This document shows, one piece after another, positions 1 to 8,704 of a stretch of 64,000 nucleotides of DNA. The position numbers were made by a program, and so were the translations under genes. The notes beneath the pieces are model-generated. The model made no database searches. It was not told where the DNA came from and saw nothing but the letters and a program-made list of their open reading frames with translations. Positions within the stretch are counted from its first letter, which is position 1; every line of letters starts with the position of its first letter. Origin of the DNA: Bradyrhizobium sp. dw_411 (lineage in GTDB: Bacteria; Pseudomonadota; Alphaproteobacteria; Rhizobiales; Xanthobacteraceae); assembly GCF_018449695.1 (NCBI RefSeq), contig NZ_JAAVUY010000010.1, positions 62,001 to 126,000 of the forward strand, written 5' to 3'.

Positions 1-324
1 GGCGTCCGCCGCGTTGAGGTCGACAACCAGCCCGACAATGGCCTGTTCGGCAAAATCGCAGCGCCGAATGCCTAACCCCCTGATTTCGATCAGGCCCGCC
101 AGCTCGCGCGCCGGTCGCACGATGATGCGGTCCTGGCGGGTCTCGAGATGGACGCGGTCATCGCCGATCAGCACCGCCGGTGCGATCTGCCCGGCACGCC
201 CGGCCAGGATCAGATCGAACGCCAGCCGCGACTTGCCGGCCCCAGACGGCCCGCGGATCAGCACGGCGCAATTTCCAACCAATACCGCCGAAGCGTGGAC
301 GCTCGCATTGGCTGCGTCCGTCAT
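1..324 (-). CDS. hprK: HPr kinase/phosphorylase, short rhizobial type (3' end cut by window)
   Basis: Only the first 108 codons are in the window; the gene continues past base 1. Walker A motif GPSGAGKS lies near residues 25-32 and is followed by an LIGDD segment and a conserved LEIRG-like stretch (here LIEIRGLGI), typical of the HprK C-terminal catalytic domain. The protein begins almost directly at this domain, as in the short HprK of rhizobia, which lacks the N-terminal domain of Firmicutes. The family phosphorylates and dephosphorylates Ser of HPr in the nitrogen/carbon PTS. The ATG overlaps the chvG stop in an ATGA junction, so it is translationally coupled to the sensor kinase. EIIA and HPr genes are expected beyond the window edge. 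Confidence 0.9.
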   Translation of the reverse strand, partial: MTDAANASVHASAVLVGNCAVLIRGPSGAGKSRLAFDLILAGRAGQIAPAVLIGDDRVHLETRQDRIIVRPARELAGLIEIRGLGIRRCDFAEQAIVGLVVDLNAADA

Positions 325-2183
325 GGCACGGGCAGCCTGACCACAAAGCGCGCGCCGGCGATGGTCGCTTCGCCATCGGCACTGACGGGGCCTGCGCGGT
401 TCTCTGCCCAGATACGCCCGCCATGGGCTTCCACGATCTGCTTGGAGATCGATAGCCCCAGTCCGGAATTCTGTCCAAAACCCTGGTGCGGGCGGTCGGT
501 GTAGAAGCGCTCGAAGATCCGTTGCAGCGCGTCGTCGCGAATGCCCGGGCCGTCATCGTCGACCACGATTTCGATTTCCGACTTGATGCGGCGGCAAATG
601 ATGCGGACTTTGCCGTCCGCCTCGGAGAACGACTGGGCATTGACCAGTAGATTCGAGATCACCTGGCCCAGCCGTGAATCATGGCCGGGCACCGAGAACG
701 TATCGCCGTGGTTTCGGCCTTCGAAGCGGACTTCGACCGCGACGTTGTTGCCGCGCTTGGTTTCGTTGGCGACCGTGGTCAGGGTGGTCAGCAAACGACG
801 CAGATCGACCGACGTCATATCCTGCCGCTGCAATTCGGCGTCGAGCCGGCTGGCATCGGATATGTCGGAGATCAGCCGGTCCAGCCGCTTGACGTCATGC
901 TCGATCACGGCGAGCAGCCGTGAGCGGCTGTTCTCGTTGCGCGCCAGCGGCAGCGTCTCGACCGCGGAGCGCAGCGATGTCAGCGGGTTCTTCAATTCAT
1001 GGGCGACATCGGCGGCAAACATCTCGATCGCCTCGATGCGGTTATACAGCGCGTCCGTCATGTCGCGCAGCGCGCCGGAGAGATGCCCGATCTCGTCGCG
1101 GCGGCGGGTGAAATCGGGAATCTCGACGCGGGTGCGGATCCGGCGCCGGACGCGCTCGGCGCTGTCGGCCAACCGGCGCACCGGGCCGGCGATGGTGCTC
1201 GCCAGCAGCAGGGACAGCGCGATCATCACCACCGCGGCAACGCCGCCGACTTTCAGGATCGCGAGCCGTTCGGCGGTCACCATCTGGTCGATGTCGTCGC
1301 CCTGGGTCGAGAGCATCAGCGCGCCATGCACCGCGCGGAAACGCTGCACCGGCACCGCCACCGAGACGATCACCTCGCCGCGTTCGTTGACCCGCACCAT
1401 GCTGCTCTTTTGGCCGTCCAGCGATTGCGCGACTTCCTGGTAGCCATTGCCGTTCTCCGGCCCGAGCTCGCGATAGAGCGGCAGGTCGCCGCGATTGAGC
1501 CATGTACGGACCGCAATCGTGGTGCGTTCGGCGAAGCCCGGCTTCTCCACCGTCGGCGGCGGCAGTTCGAAGCGCAGCACGTCGCCACGGCCGTAGAGAT
1601 TGCGGCTGTCGAGGATGAGTCCGCCGTCGCGGTCGAAAATTCGGGCCCGGGTCTTGGTCGGCGAGATCAGCCGCCGCAACACCGGCGCGACGCGCTCCGG
1701 ATTGATCGGAAAATCGAGGCCGGCATATTCGTCCGGCGCGCCGTAGGTTTCACCGGGCTTGAGATCCTGCAGCCGGTCGGGATCGATGGTGATCGTATTG
1801 GTCTCGACCGTCGCCGAAGCCGCGATCGCGCCGGCGATGATCTCGGCCTGCACCAGAAGGCTTTGCGCCCGCGCATCGATCAGGCCGGCGCGGAATTGCG
1901 AGAGATAGAGAATGCTGGCCACCAGCGCGAGCAGGCCGGCGATGTTGAGTGAAACGATGCGGCGGGTCAGGCTGGAGAAACTGAGCGTCAAGAAAAACTG
2001 GCCGAGCCGGCGCAGCCAATCGAGCGGCCGCTGCCAGCCCGGCACCGCCGGCGTGGTGTCGGCGACGACGGCATCCTGCACGGCGGACGACGAGGCGTCC
2101 TCGGCATTCAGGCTCGGATCAGGCGGCGTTCGATCTAGCAATGGCCAAAACCGCTGTTGTTTCTCAAAGTCTCGCCTTGGCAA
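321..2183 (-). CDS. chvG: Sensor histidine kinase ChvG (ExoS-like)
   Basis: The protein has 620 residues. A cytoplasmic N-terminus of about 75 residues precedes a first membrane segment (IVSLNIAGLLALVASILYL). A periplasmic sensor region of about 210 residues, a second membrane segment ending in STIAGPV, a HAMP linker, a HisKA box with phospho-acceptor His395 in VAHELKNPL, and an ATPase domain with DDDGPGI and GLGLSISKQI follow. ChvG senses acid and envelope stress in rhizobia and agrobacteria and controls exopolysaccharide and host-interaction genes through ChvI. The chvI gene lies just upstream on the same strand and hprK overlaps the 3' end, the order conserved in Rhizobiales. Family assignment is firm; the signal in this organism is inferred. 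Confidence 0.93.
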   Translation of the reverse strand: MPRRDFEKQQRFWPLLDRTPPDPSLNAEDASSSAVQDAVVADTTPAVPGWQRPLDWLRRLGQFFLTLSFSSLTRRIVSLNIAGLLALVASILYLSQFRAGLIDARAQSLLVQAEIIAGAIAASATVETNTITIDPDRLQDLKPGETYGAPDEYAGLDFPINPERVAPVLRRLISPTKTRARIFDRDGGLILDSRNLYGRGDVLRFELPPPTVEKPGFAERTTIAVRTWLNRGDLPLYRELGPENGNGYQEVAQSLDGQKSSMVRVNERGEVIVSVAVPVQRFRAVHGALMLSTQGDDIDQMVTAERLAILKVGGVAAVVMIALSLLLASTIAGPVRRLADSAERVRRRIRTRVEIPDFTRRRDEIGHLSGALRDMTDALYNRIEAIEMFAADVAHELKNPLTSLRSAVETLPLARNENSRSRLLAVIEHDVKRLDRLISDISDASRLDAELQRQDMTSVDLRRLLTTLTTVANETKRGNNVAVEVRFEGRNHGDTFSVPGHDSRLGQVISNLLVNAQSFSEADGKVRIICRRIKSEIEIVVDDDGPGIRDDALQRIFERFYTDRPHQGFGQNSGLGLSISKQIVEAHGGRIWAENRAGPVSADGEATIAGARFVVRLPVP

Positions 2184-2265
2184 GTCGACTTAGTAAGTCA
2201 CCTTGGCATGGTACCCCAGACGCGCGGCTGCGTCAGTCAACAAGCCGCGCGCAGAAGTCTTTCAA

Positions 2266-2967
2266 TCAGGTTTCCTTGAAGCGGTAGCCGACGCCGTACA
2301 GGGTTTCGATCATCTCGAAATCGTCGTCCACGACCTTGAACTTCTTGCGCAGCCGCTTGATGTGGCTGTCGATGGTGCGATCGTCGACATAGACCTGATC
2401 GTCATAGGCCGCGTCCATCAGCGCATTGCGGCTTTTCACGACGCCCGGGCGCGTCGCCAGCGCCTGCAGAATCAGGAACTCGGTCACCGTCAGGGTCACC
2501 GGCTCGTTCTTCCAGGTACAGGTGTGACGCTCCGGATCCATCCGCAGCAGCCCGCGATCCAGCGCCTTGGCATCGGTTTCCTTCGGCACGGCGGTCGGAT
2601 CCTTTGGCGCGGCGCGGCGCAGCACGGCCTTGACGCGCTCGACCAGCAGCCTCTGCGAGAACGGCTTGCGGATGAAATCGTCGGCCCCCATTTTGAGACC
2701 GAACAATTCGTCGATTTCCTCATCCTTGGAGGTGAGGAAAATCACCGGCAGATCGGATTTCTGCCGCAGCCGCCGCAACGTCTCCATGCCGTCCATGCGC
2801 GGCATCTTGATGTCGAGGATGGCAAGGTCCGGCGGACTGGTGCGGAAGCCGTCGAGCGCGGAAGCACCATCCGTATAAGTCATGATGCGATAGCCTTCGG
2901 CTTCGAGCGCGATCGAGACGGATGTAAGAATGTTGCGGTCGTCATCGACCAAGGCGATTGTGGGCAT
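2266..2967 (-). CDS. chvI: Response regulator ChvI (OmpR family)
   Basis: Receiver domain: acidic pocket VDDD at residues 7-10, phospho-acceptor Asp52 in ILDIKMPRMDG, and the conserved Lys in FIRKPF. A winged-helix DNA-binding domain follows and ends with DSHIKRLRKKFK and GVGYRF. The ATG at 2967 gives 233 residues and starts right at the receiver fold. A longer frame to 3003 would add 12 residues with no family counterpart. It lies 82 bases upstream of chvG and should form one transcript with it and hprK. The promoter is presumably in the interval shared with the divergent HugZ-like gene. Confidence 0.93.
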   Translation of the reverse strand: MPTIALVDDDRNILTSVSIALEAEGYRIMTYTDGASALDGFRTSPPDLAILDIKMPRMDGMETLRRLRQKSDLPVIFLTSKDEEIDELFGLKMGADDFIRKPFSQRLLVERVKAVLRRAAPKDPTAVPKETDAKALDRGLLRMDPERHTCTWKNEPVTLTVTEFLILQALATRPGVVKSRNALMDAAYDDQVYVDDRTIDSHIKRLRKKFKVVDDDFEMIETLYGVGYRFKET

Positions 2968-3144
2968 GAGCCTGCTTTCCGAGACGGTGATAGTGGCGAG
3001 CACTTCAGCGATGCGCCGTATAAAGGGCTGTGAACGCGGTCAACGAGCAATGCAAGCTGGGCTGAAGTGTGACCGAGTTCCCGAAATGCTTGGCGGACCA
3101 AAGCTGCCGAGCCTATATACATTTTACTTTAACCGGAAAAAGGC

Positions 3145-3160
3145 TCTCATTGCAATGAGA
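3145..3160. promoter_or_regulatory. 16-bp perfect palindrome in the chvI/HugZ divergent interval
   Basis: TCTCATTGCAATGAGA is a perfect inverted repeat whose last base lies 16 bases before the HugZ-like start codon. It sits in an AT-richer stretch that must hold the promoters of the two divergent genes. This is the shape expected of a dimeric repressor operator. It does not match a Fur, RirA or Irr box closely enough to name the protein. Confidence 0.4.
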
Positions 3161-3176
3161 TATGCGGATATAAGCA

Positions 3177-3938
3177 ATGCAACCCGCGGCTGATTTCAAC
3201 CCCTCGAAATTGGCCAGATTGCTGCTGCGGCGTAGCCGGCAGGGGGCTTTGGCAACCCTGATGGCCGGCAGCGGCGATCCCTATTGTTCCCTGGTGAATG
3301 TCGCCAGCCATCCCGACGGTTCGCCGATTCTCCTGATTTCGCGCCTCGCTCTCCACACCAAAAACATCCTCGGCGATGCCAGGGTTTCCCTGATGCTGGA
3401 CGAGCGTGCCGAGGGCGACCCGCTGGAAGGGTCGCGGATCATGCTGGCGGGCCGGGCGGAGGAAGAAAGTGACGCGGATGAGCTGGCTATCTTGCGCCGT
3501 CGCTATCTCAATGCGCATCCGTCCGCCGAACTATTCGTGGATTTCAAGGATTTTGCGTTCTTCAGGATCCGGCCCTTGGGCCTGCATCTGGTCGCGGGGT
3601 TCGGCCGGATCATCGATCTCAAGCCTGAACAATTCCTGACCGATATTTCCGATGCGGAAACGCTGCTGGAGGCCGAGCAGGGCGCGATCGAGCATATGAA
3701 TGAAGATCATCTCGATGCGATGAACCTCTACGCAACCAGGCTGCTTGGTGCAGATTCGGCCGATTGGCGCTGCACCGGTTGCGACCCCGATGGCATCGAC
3801 ATGGCGGCCGGGGCGAAGGTGCTGCGGCTGGATTTTCCGGAGCGGGTGACCGGGCCCGGGGGGGTGCGAAAGATGCTGGTGAAGCTGGTGACCGACGCGC
3901 GCGCCACGGATGGCGGATCGTCACAGGCGCCCGTTTGA
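3177..3938 (+). CDS. HugZ-like flavin/haem-binding split-barrel protein (DUF2470 C-terminus)
   Basis: The protein has 253 residues. The N-terminal half is a pyridoxamine-5'-phosphate-oxidase-like split barrel (LLLRRSRQGALATL, then SLVNVASHPDGSPILLISRLALHTKNI). The C-terminal about 85 residues fit DUF2470, with the hallmark IEHMNEDHLDAMNLYA near residue 165. This architecture is shared with HugZ/HutZ haem-degrading proteins and with uncharacterised homologues. No haem-uptake gene is adjacent, so a haem oxygenase role is only possible. No clear Shine-Dalgarno sequence precedes the ATG. A palindrome lies just upstream. It is divergent from chvI. Confidence 0.8.
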   Translation: MQPAADFNPSKLARLLLRRSRQGALATLMAGSGDPYCSLVNVASHPDGSPILLISRLALHTKNILGDARVSLMLDERAEGDPLEGSRIMLAGRAEEESDADELAILRRRYLNAHPSAELFVDFKDFAFFRIRPLGLHLVAGFGRIIDLKPEQFLTDISDAETLLEAEQGAIEHMNEDHLDAMNLYATRLLGADSADWRCTGCDPDGIDMAAGAKVLRLDFPERVTGPGGVRKMLVKLVTDARATDGGSSQAPV

Positions 3939-4006
3939 ACTGATACGGCCGGTGTCGCGACCCATGGCAGGCCTCGCGCTTGGGGCGCGGTGAGGTCTTG
4001 CTGGTC

Positions 4007-6625
4007 ATGAAATCGGGCAATCGGCTGGTCCTGACGCTGGGTGTGGCGCTGGTTGTCGGGGCCTGCCTCAGCGCGCCATCTTCGGCGCAAAAGATCGACA
4101 TCGCCGCGCGCAGTTCCGCGATCGCCGAACTCAGCCGTGCCGGAAAATACAGCCAGGCGATCCCGCTGGCGCAGCAGTTGCTCGCGGACCTGGAAAAGGC
4201 CCGCGGTCCGTCCGACGCGGATGTCGCGGGTGCGCTGAACAATCTGGCGATGCTGTATGGCAGCCAGGGACAGGATGCCGACGCCGAGCCGTTGTATCGG
4301 CGGTCGATCGCGATCCTGGAAAAACTTCATGGGCTCGACTCATCCGGGATCGCCCCCGAGCTGAACAATCTGGCTGCGCTGTACCAACGGCAGCAGCGTT
4401 ACGCTGAGGCGGAGCCGCTGTTCAAGCGCGCGCTGGCGATCCGCGAGAAGGCGCTCGGCCGCGATCATCCCGATCTGGGGCAGTCCCTGAATAACCTTGC
4501 GACCAATTATGAGAAACAGGATCGCCACGCCGATTCCGAACCGTTGTTCAAGCGCGCTTTGGCGATCTATGAGAAGGCAGCCGGTCCGCAGCATCCCGCG
4601 GTCGCGACCTTGCTGAACAATCTCGGCCAGGTGGACAAGGTTCAGGGCCGCCTCAGTGAAGCCGAGCCGCTGATCAAGCGCTCGCTGGCGATCCGCGAAA
4701 AAGTTCTCGGCCCCAATCATCCCGATGTCGCGAGATCCCTCAACAATCTGGCGGATCTGTACGAACGGCAGGACCGCCTCGCCGATGCCGAGCCGCTCTA
4801 CCAGCGCGCACTGGCGATCCGCGAGCGCGCGCTGGGCATGGCGCACCCCGATGCCGCGACCTCTGCGAATAATATGGCCTTCCTGTACCAAAAGGAGGGG
4901 CGCACCGCGGACGCCCTTCCGATCGTGGAAAGAATGATCGCCGGCGGCAATGCGCAGCCGCGTGTGGCGCTGGCGGTGTTGCTGGGTGCGCAGCGGCAGC
5001 AATTGATGCCATCAGAGAAAGCATTGGACGGCGCGCTCAATGCCATTCAGCGCGGCACCCAGTCGTCGGCCGCGACCGCCGTGAACAAACTCGCGGTTCG
5101 GCTCGCCGCCGGCAACGACCGTCTCGCCGAACTGGTGCGCAGGGATCAGGATCTGTCGAGCGAAGCGGAAACGCTGGACAAGGCGATCGTGGCCGCGGTT
5201 TCGAAAGAACCATCGAAGCGCGATGTCGCCGCCGAGCAACGCAGCCGCGACCGGCTGGCCGCGATTGCGGCCGAACGCGCAGGCTTGCAAAAAACCTTCA
5301 CCTCCGAATTTCCCGACTATGCGGCGCTGTCTAATCCGTTGCCGATGACGGCGATGGAGATTCAGGCGCTGCTGTCGGCCGATGAGGCCATGGTGTTGTT
5401 CGCGGTCGCCGACAAAGAGAGCTACGTCATCGCGATCACGCGCGAGCGCTTTGACTGGAAGCCGCTGCCGTCAGGCGCCGAAGCGCTCTCCAACAAGGTC
5501 GCGGCCTTTCGCGGCGGGCTGAACGTTGCCGCTGCGAGCGATGCGTCCGCCAAATCCGGGCTTTTCGATCTGGCGCTCGCCAATGAGATGTATGCAACGC
5601 TGCTGGGTTCGGTCGAGCCGCTTATCAAGGACAAAAGCAGCCTTCTGGTGGTGCCGGAGGGCGCGCTGACAGCGCTGCCGTTCCATCTCCTGGTGACGGA
5701 AAAGCCGGCCGCCGCAATCCCGGAAAAAATGGAGGGCTACCGCGATGCGGCCTGGCTGATCAAACGCCAGGCGGTGTCGGTACTCCCGTCAGTTTCGAGT
5801 CTGAAATCGCTGCGCGCGTTTGCGCACAGGGATCAAGGCATCAAGCCGATGACCGGCTTCGGCGATCCCGTGTTCAACCCAACGCAGGAAAATAGCGGCG
5901 GCGCGCGTGCCCTCACCAAATCGGCGTCGCGCAGCGTGACGAGCGCGGCCTATACCGATTTCTGGCAGGGCGCGGGGGTCGATCGCGCGAAACTCGCGCA
6001 GGCCTTGCCGGCATTGCCGGATACCGCGGATGAGTTGAACGAAGTCGCGAAAGACCTTGGCGTTTCGGCTTCCGACATCCATCTCGGCGCGGATGCCAGC
6101 GAAACCACGGTCAAGCATGCGCCCTTGGCCGATTACGGCATCATCTATTTTGCCACGCATGGTCTGGTCGCGGGCGACGTGAAAGGCCTTGCCGAACCGT
6201 CGCTGGCGCTGAGCATTCCAAAACAGCCGTCCGAACTCGATGACGGCCTGCTCACCGCCAGCGAAGTGGCGCAATTAAAACTCAACGCCGATTGGGTGGT
6301 ATTGTCGGCGTGCAATACGATTGCCGGGGACAGACCGGGTGCCGAGGCCTTGTCCGGCCTTGCACGGTCGTTCTTCTATGCCGGCGCGCGGGCGCTCCTG
6401 GTCTCGCATTGGGCAGTGGATTCGGAAGCCGCTACGAGGCTGGCGACCTCGACCTTTCAGCGCCTGAAATCAGATCCCAAAGCCGGCCGGGCTCAGGCAT
6501 TGCGGCAGGCGATGCTGGCTTATCTCGGCGACACTTCGTCGCCCCCGGGCGATATCTCGCCCCGGAATGCTTATCCGGCGTTCTGGGGACCCTTCGCCTT
6601 GATCGGCGAGGGTGCCAGCCGCTGA
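4007..6625 (+). CDS. Exported TPR-CHAT domain protein (caspase-like peptidase fold)
   Basis: The protein has 872 residues from the ATG at 4007, preceded by a GGTGAGG-like ribosome site. A TTG frame 9 codons upstream is less likely. The N-terminus is a signal sequence with VGAC near residue 20, so it may be a lipoprotein; otherwise cleavage after SSA is possible. Six 42-residue kinesin-light-chain-type TPRs span about residues 70-322 (repeating LNNLA..Y..Q.R..EAEPL..RALAIREK.LG). A linker of about 240 residues follows, then a CHAT domain with the full catalytic pair His718 (YFATHG) and Cys769 (LSACNT). Such proteins are clostripain/caspase relatives that bind partners through TPRs. No obvious substrate gene is adjacent. 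The fold is well supported; the role is unknown. Confidence 0.88.
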   Translation: MKSGNRLVLTLGVALVVGACLSAPSSAQKIDIAARSSAIAELSRAGKYSQAIPLAQQLLADLEKARGPSDADVAGALNNLAMLYGSQGQDADAEPLYRRSIAILEKLHGLDSSGIAPELNNLAALYQRQQRYAEAEPLFKRALAIREKALGRDHPDLGQSLNNLATNYEKQDRHADSEPLFKRALAIYEKAAGPQHPAVATLLNNLGQVDKVQGRLSEAEPLIKRSLAIREKVLGPNHPDVARSLNNLADLYERQDRLADAEPLYQRALAIRERALGMAHPDAATSANNMAFLYQKEGRTADALPIVERMIAGGNAQPRVALAVLLGAQRQQLMPSEKALDGALNAIQRGTQSSAATAVNKLAVRLAAGNDRLAELVRRDQDLSSEAETLDKAIVAAVSKEPSKRDVAAEQRSRDRLAAIAAERAGLQKTFTSEFPDYAALSNPLPMTAMEIQALLSADEAMVLFAVADKESYVIAITRERFDWKPLPSGAEALSNKVAAFRGGLNVAAASDASAKSGLFDLALANEMYATLLGSVEPLIKDKSSLLVVPEGALTALPFHLLVTEKPAAAIPEKMEGYRDAAWLIKRQAVSVLPSVSSLKSLRAFAHRDQGIKPMTGFGDPVFNPTQENSGGARALTKSASRSVTSAAYTDFWQGAGVDRAKLAQALPALPDTADELNEVAKDLGVSASDIHLGADASETTVKHAPLADYGIIYFATHGLVAGDVKGLAEPSLALSIPKQPSELDDGLLTASEVAQLKLNADWVVLSACNTIAGDRPGAEALSGLARSFFYAGARALLVSHWAVDSEAATRLATSTFQRLKSDPKAGRAQALRQAMLAYLGDTSSPPGDISPRNAYPAFWGPFALIGEGASR

Positions 6626-6908
6626 GCCATTGTGCGTTGCAACAAGTCGGAACTCCTATAGTTGATATGCGCTTGCCGCGTCGCGGCATCCGTTGGATCA
6701 CCTTGCAATGCAATAGTTTTTGTCGGGATCAGCCGCCGCCTCGGAATAAACCAAATACCATGAGACCGGCTTGGCAAGCCCGGCGTTCCTCAATAATAGG
6801 TCGCCGGACCGGGGCCATGGGGCTATATTGACTTAAACAGTCACCGCGGCAGGGGCGCGTCTGGCGACATTCGCGCGATCGAGGTACGCGGGTTCAGGAG
6901 GGTTATTC

Positions 6909-8525
6909 GTGCAAGAGACGGGCGTGCATAACGGTGCCTTCGGCGCCGATAAATTCGGCTTAAAAAAACTCAAGGGCGTGAACTGGAATTTCGGCGCACC
7001 GCAATTGTGCGAGCATTCGGTACGGGCCGGCGAAGCCGTATTGTCGTCAGACGGCTCCCTGTGCGCGGACACCGGTGACTTCACCGGCCGCAGCCCAAAG
7101 GACAAGTTCACCGTTCGCGACGCCACCACTGACAAGAACATGTGGTGGGCCGGCAACCAGTCGATCACCGCGGAACAGTTCGAGGCGCTCTACAAGGATT
7201 TCCTCGGCCACGCCGAAGGCATGACGCTGTTCGCGCAGGATCTCTACGGCGGCGCCGATCCGACCTTCCGGATCAAGACCCGGGTCTTTACAGAACTCGC
7301 CTGGCATTCGCTGTTCATCCGCACGCTGCTGATCCGCCCGCAGACATCCGAACTCGCGAGCTTCGTGCCTGAGCTGACCATCATCGACCTGCCGAGCTTC
7401 CGGGCCGATCCCAAACGCCACGGCTGCAAGTCCGAAAACGTCGTTGCGATCGATTTCGCCCGCAAGATCGTCCTGATCGGCGGGTCTTATTATGCCGGCG
7501 AGATGAAGAAGTCGGTGTTCACGACGCTGAACTATTATCTGCCGGAACGCGGCGTGCTGCCGATGCATTGCTCGGCCAATGTCGGACCGAACGGCGATGC
7601 CGCGATCTTCTTCGGCCTGTCCGGAACCGGCAAGACCACGCTCTCGGCCGATCCGAAGCGCACGTTGATCGGCGACGACGAGCACGGCTGGGGCAGCGAG
7701 GGCATCTTCAATTTCGAAGGCGGCTGCTACGCCAAGTGCATCAAGCTGTCGAAAGAGGCCGAGCCCGAAATCTACGCCGCCAGCAAGCGCTTCGGCGCGG
7801 TGCTGGAAAACGTGGTACTCGACGAATTCACCCGCGTTCCGGATTTCGACGATGGCTCGAAGACCGAGAACACCCGTTCGGCCTATCCGCTCGAATTCAT
7901 CCCGAATGCTTCGAGGACCGGCCGTGCCGGCCAGCCGAAGAACGTGGTGATGCTGGCGGCTGATGCTTTCGGCGTGTTGCCGCCGATCGCCAAGCTGACG
8001 CCGGCCCAGGCGATGTATCACTTCCTGTCCGGCTACACCGCCAAGGTGGCGGGCACCGAACGCGGCCTCGGCAACGAGCCGCAGCCGGAATTCTCGACCT
8101 GCTTCGGCTCGCCGTTCCTGCCGCGCGATCCCTCGGTGTACGGCAACATGCTGCGCGAACTGATCGCCAAGCACAATGTCGACTGCTGGCTGGTCAACAC
8201 CGGCTGGACCGGCGGCAAGTTCGGCACCGGCAGCCGGATGCCGATCAAGGTGACGCGGACGCTGTTGACCGCGGCGCTCGACGGATCGCTGCGCAATGTC
8301 GATTTCCGCACCGACAAGTATTTCGGCTTCGCGGTTCCGACCGCGCTGCCGGGTGTGCCGAGCGACATTCTCGATCCGGTCAACACCTGGAAGGACAAGG
8401 CCGAGTTCGACAAGACCGCGCGTGCGCTGGTCGGCATGTTCCAGAAGAACTTTGCCAAGTTCGAAGCCCAGGTTGACGCCGAAGTCCGTGCTGCCGCGCC
8501 CGAAGTGAAGCTCGCGGCGGAATAA
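6909..8525 (+). CDS. pckA: Phosphoenolpyruvate carboxykinase (ATP)
   Basis: The protein has 538 residues, full length for the ATP-dependent family. It converts oxaloacetate and ATP to PEP and CO2, the entry to gluconeogenesis from C4 acids. Visible motifs are RSPKDKF, the P-loop GLSGTGKTTLSAD, the metal-binding DDEHGWG, and NTGWTGGKFGTGSRMPI. The start is GTG, fixed by a strong CAGGAGGG ribosome site 8 bases upstream. In Rhizobiales pckA commonly lies next to the chvI-chvG-hprK block, as here, linking PTS signalling with gluconeogenesis. The 283 bases before it show no other gene. A strong terminator follows. Confidence 0.97.
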   Translation: MQETGVHNGAFGADKFGLKKLKGVNWNFGAPQLCEHSVRAGEAVLSSDGSLCADTGDFTGRSPKDKFTVRDATTDKNMWWAGNQSITAEQFEALYKDFLGHAEGMTLFAQDLYGGADPTFRIKTRVFTELAWHSLFIRTLLIRPQTSELASFVPELTIIDLPSFRADPKRHGCKSENVVAIDFARKIVLIGGSYYAGEMKKSVFTTLNYYLPERGVLPMHCSANVGPNGDAAIFFGLSGTGKTTLSADPKRTLIGDDEHGWGSEGIFNFEGGCYAKCIKLSKEAEPEIYAASKRFGAVLENVVLDEFTRVPDFDDGSKTENTRSAYPLEFIPNASRTGRAGQPKNVVMLAADAFGVLPPIAKLTPAQAMYHFLSGYTAKVAGTERGLGNEPQPEFSTCFGSPFLPRDPSVYGNMLRELIAKHNVDCWLVNTGWTGGKFGTGSRMPIKVTRTLLTAALDGSLRNVDFRTDKYFGFAVPTALPGVPSDILDPVNTWKDKAEFDKTARALVGMFQKNFAKFEAQVDAEVRAAAPEVKLAAE

Positions 8526-8554
8526 GTTCTGGGATCATCGCTTCTCTGAATTTG

Positions 8555-8582
8555 AAGGGCGGCCAAAAGGCCGCCCTTTTTG
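8555..8582 (+). terminator. Rho-independent terminator of pckA
   Basis: Arms AAGGGCGGCC and GGCCGCCCTT pair perfectly around an AAAA loop and run into a T tract (TTTTT). It lies 30 bases after the pckA stop. It is the clearest intrinsic terminator in the window. Confidence 0.92.
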
Positions 8583-8585
8583 CGT

Positions 8586-8680
8586 TAGAGCGTTTTCGAG
8601 CGAAGTGGATACCGGTTCGCGTGAAGAAAACGCGTCAAAACAAAAGACTGGAGCCCGGTTCTGATTCAATCAGAACCGAC
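8586..8680. repeat. Intergenic palindromic repeat (AGTGGATACCGGTT type)
   Basis: Two stacked hairpins are visible. GCGTTTTC...GAAAACGC encloses the core AAGTGGATACCGGTTCGCG, and CGGTTCTGATT-C-AATCAGAACCG is a near-perfect 11-bp inverted repeat. The core recurs in degenerate form at 44487-44534. Elements of this kind are scattered between genes in Bradyrhizobium relatives. It lies between the pckA terminator and the 3' end of the opposing thioesterase gene. Confidence 0.75.
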
Positions 8681-8704
8681 AAGGCTCTGGGAGTGCTGCG
8701 GCTC

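Noticed and set aside
7047..8174. Reverse frame of 375 codons opposite pckA
   Set aside because: Antisense shadow of a fully supported enzyme gene.
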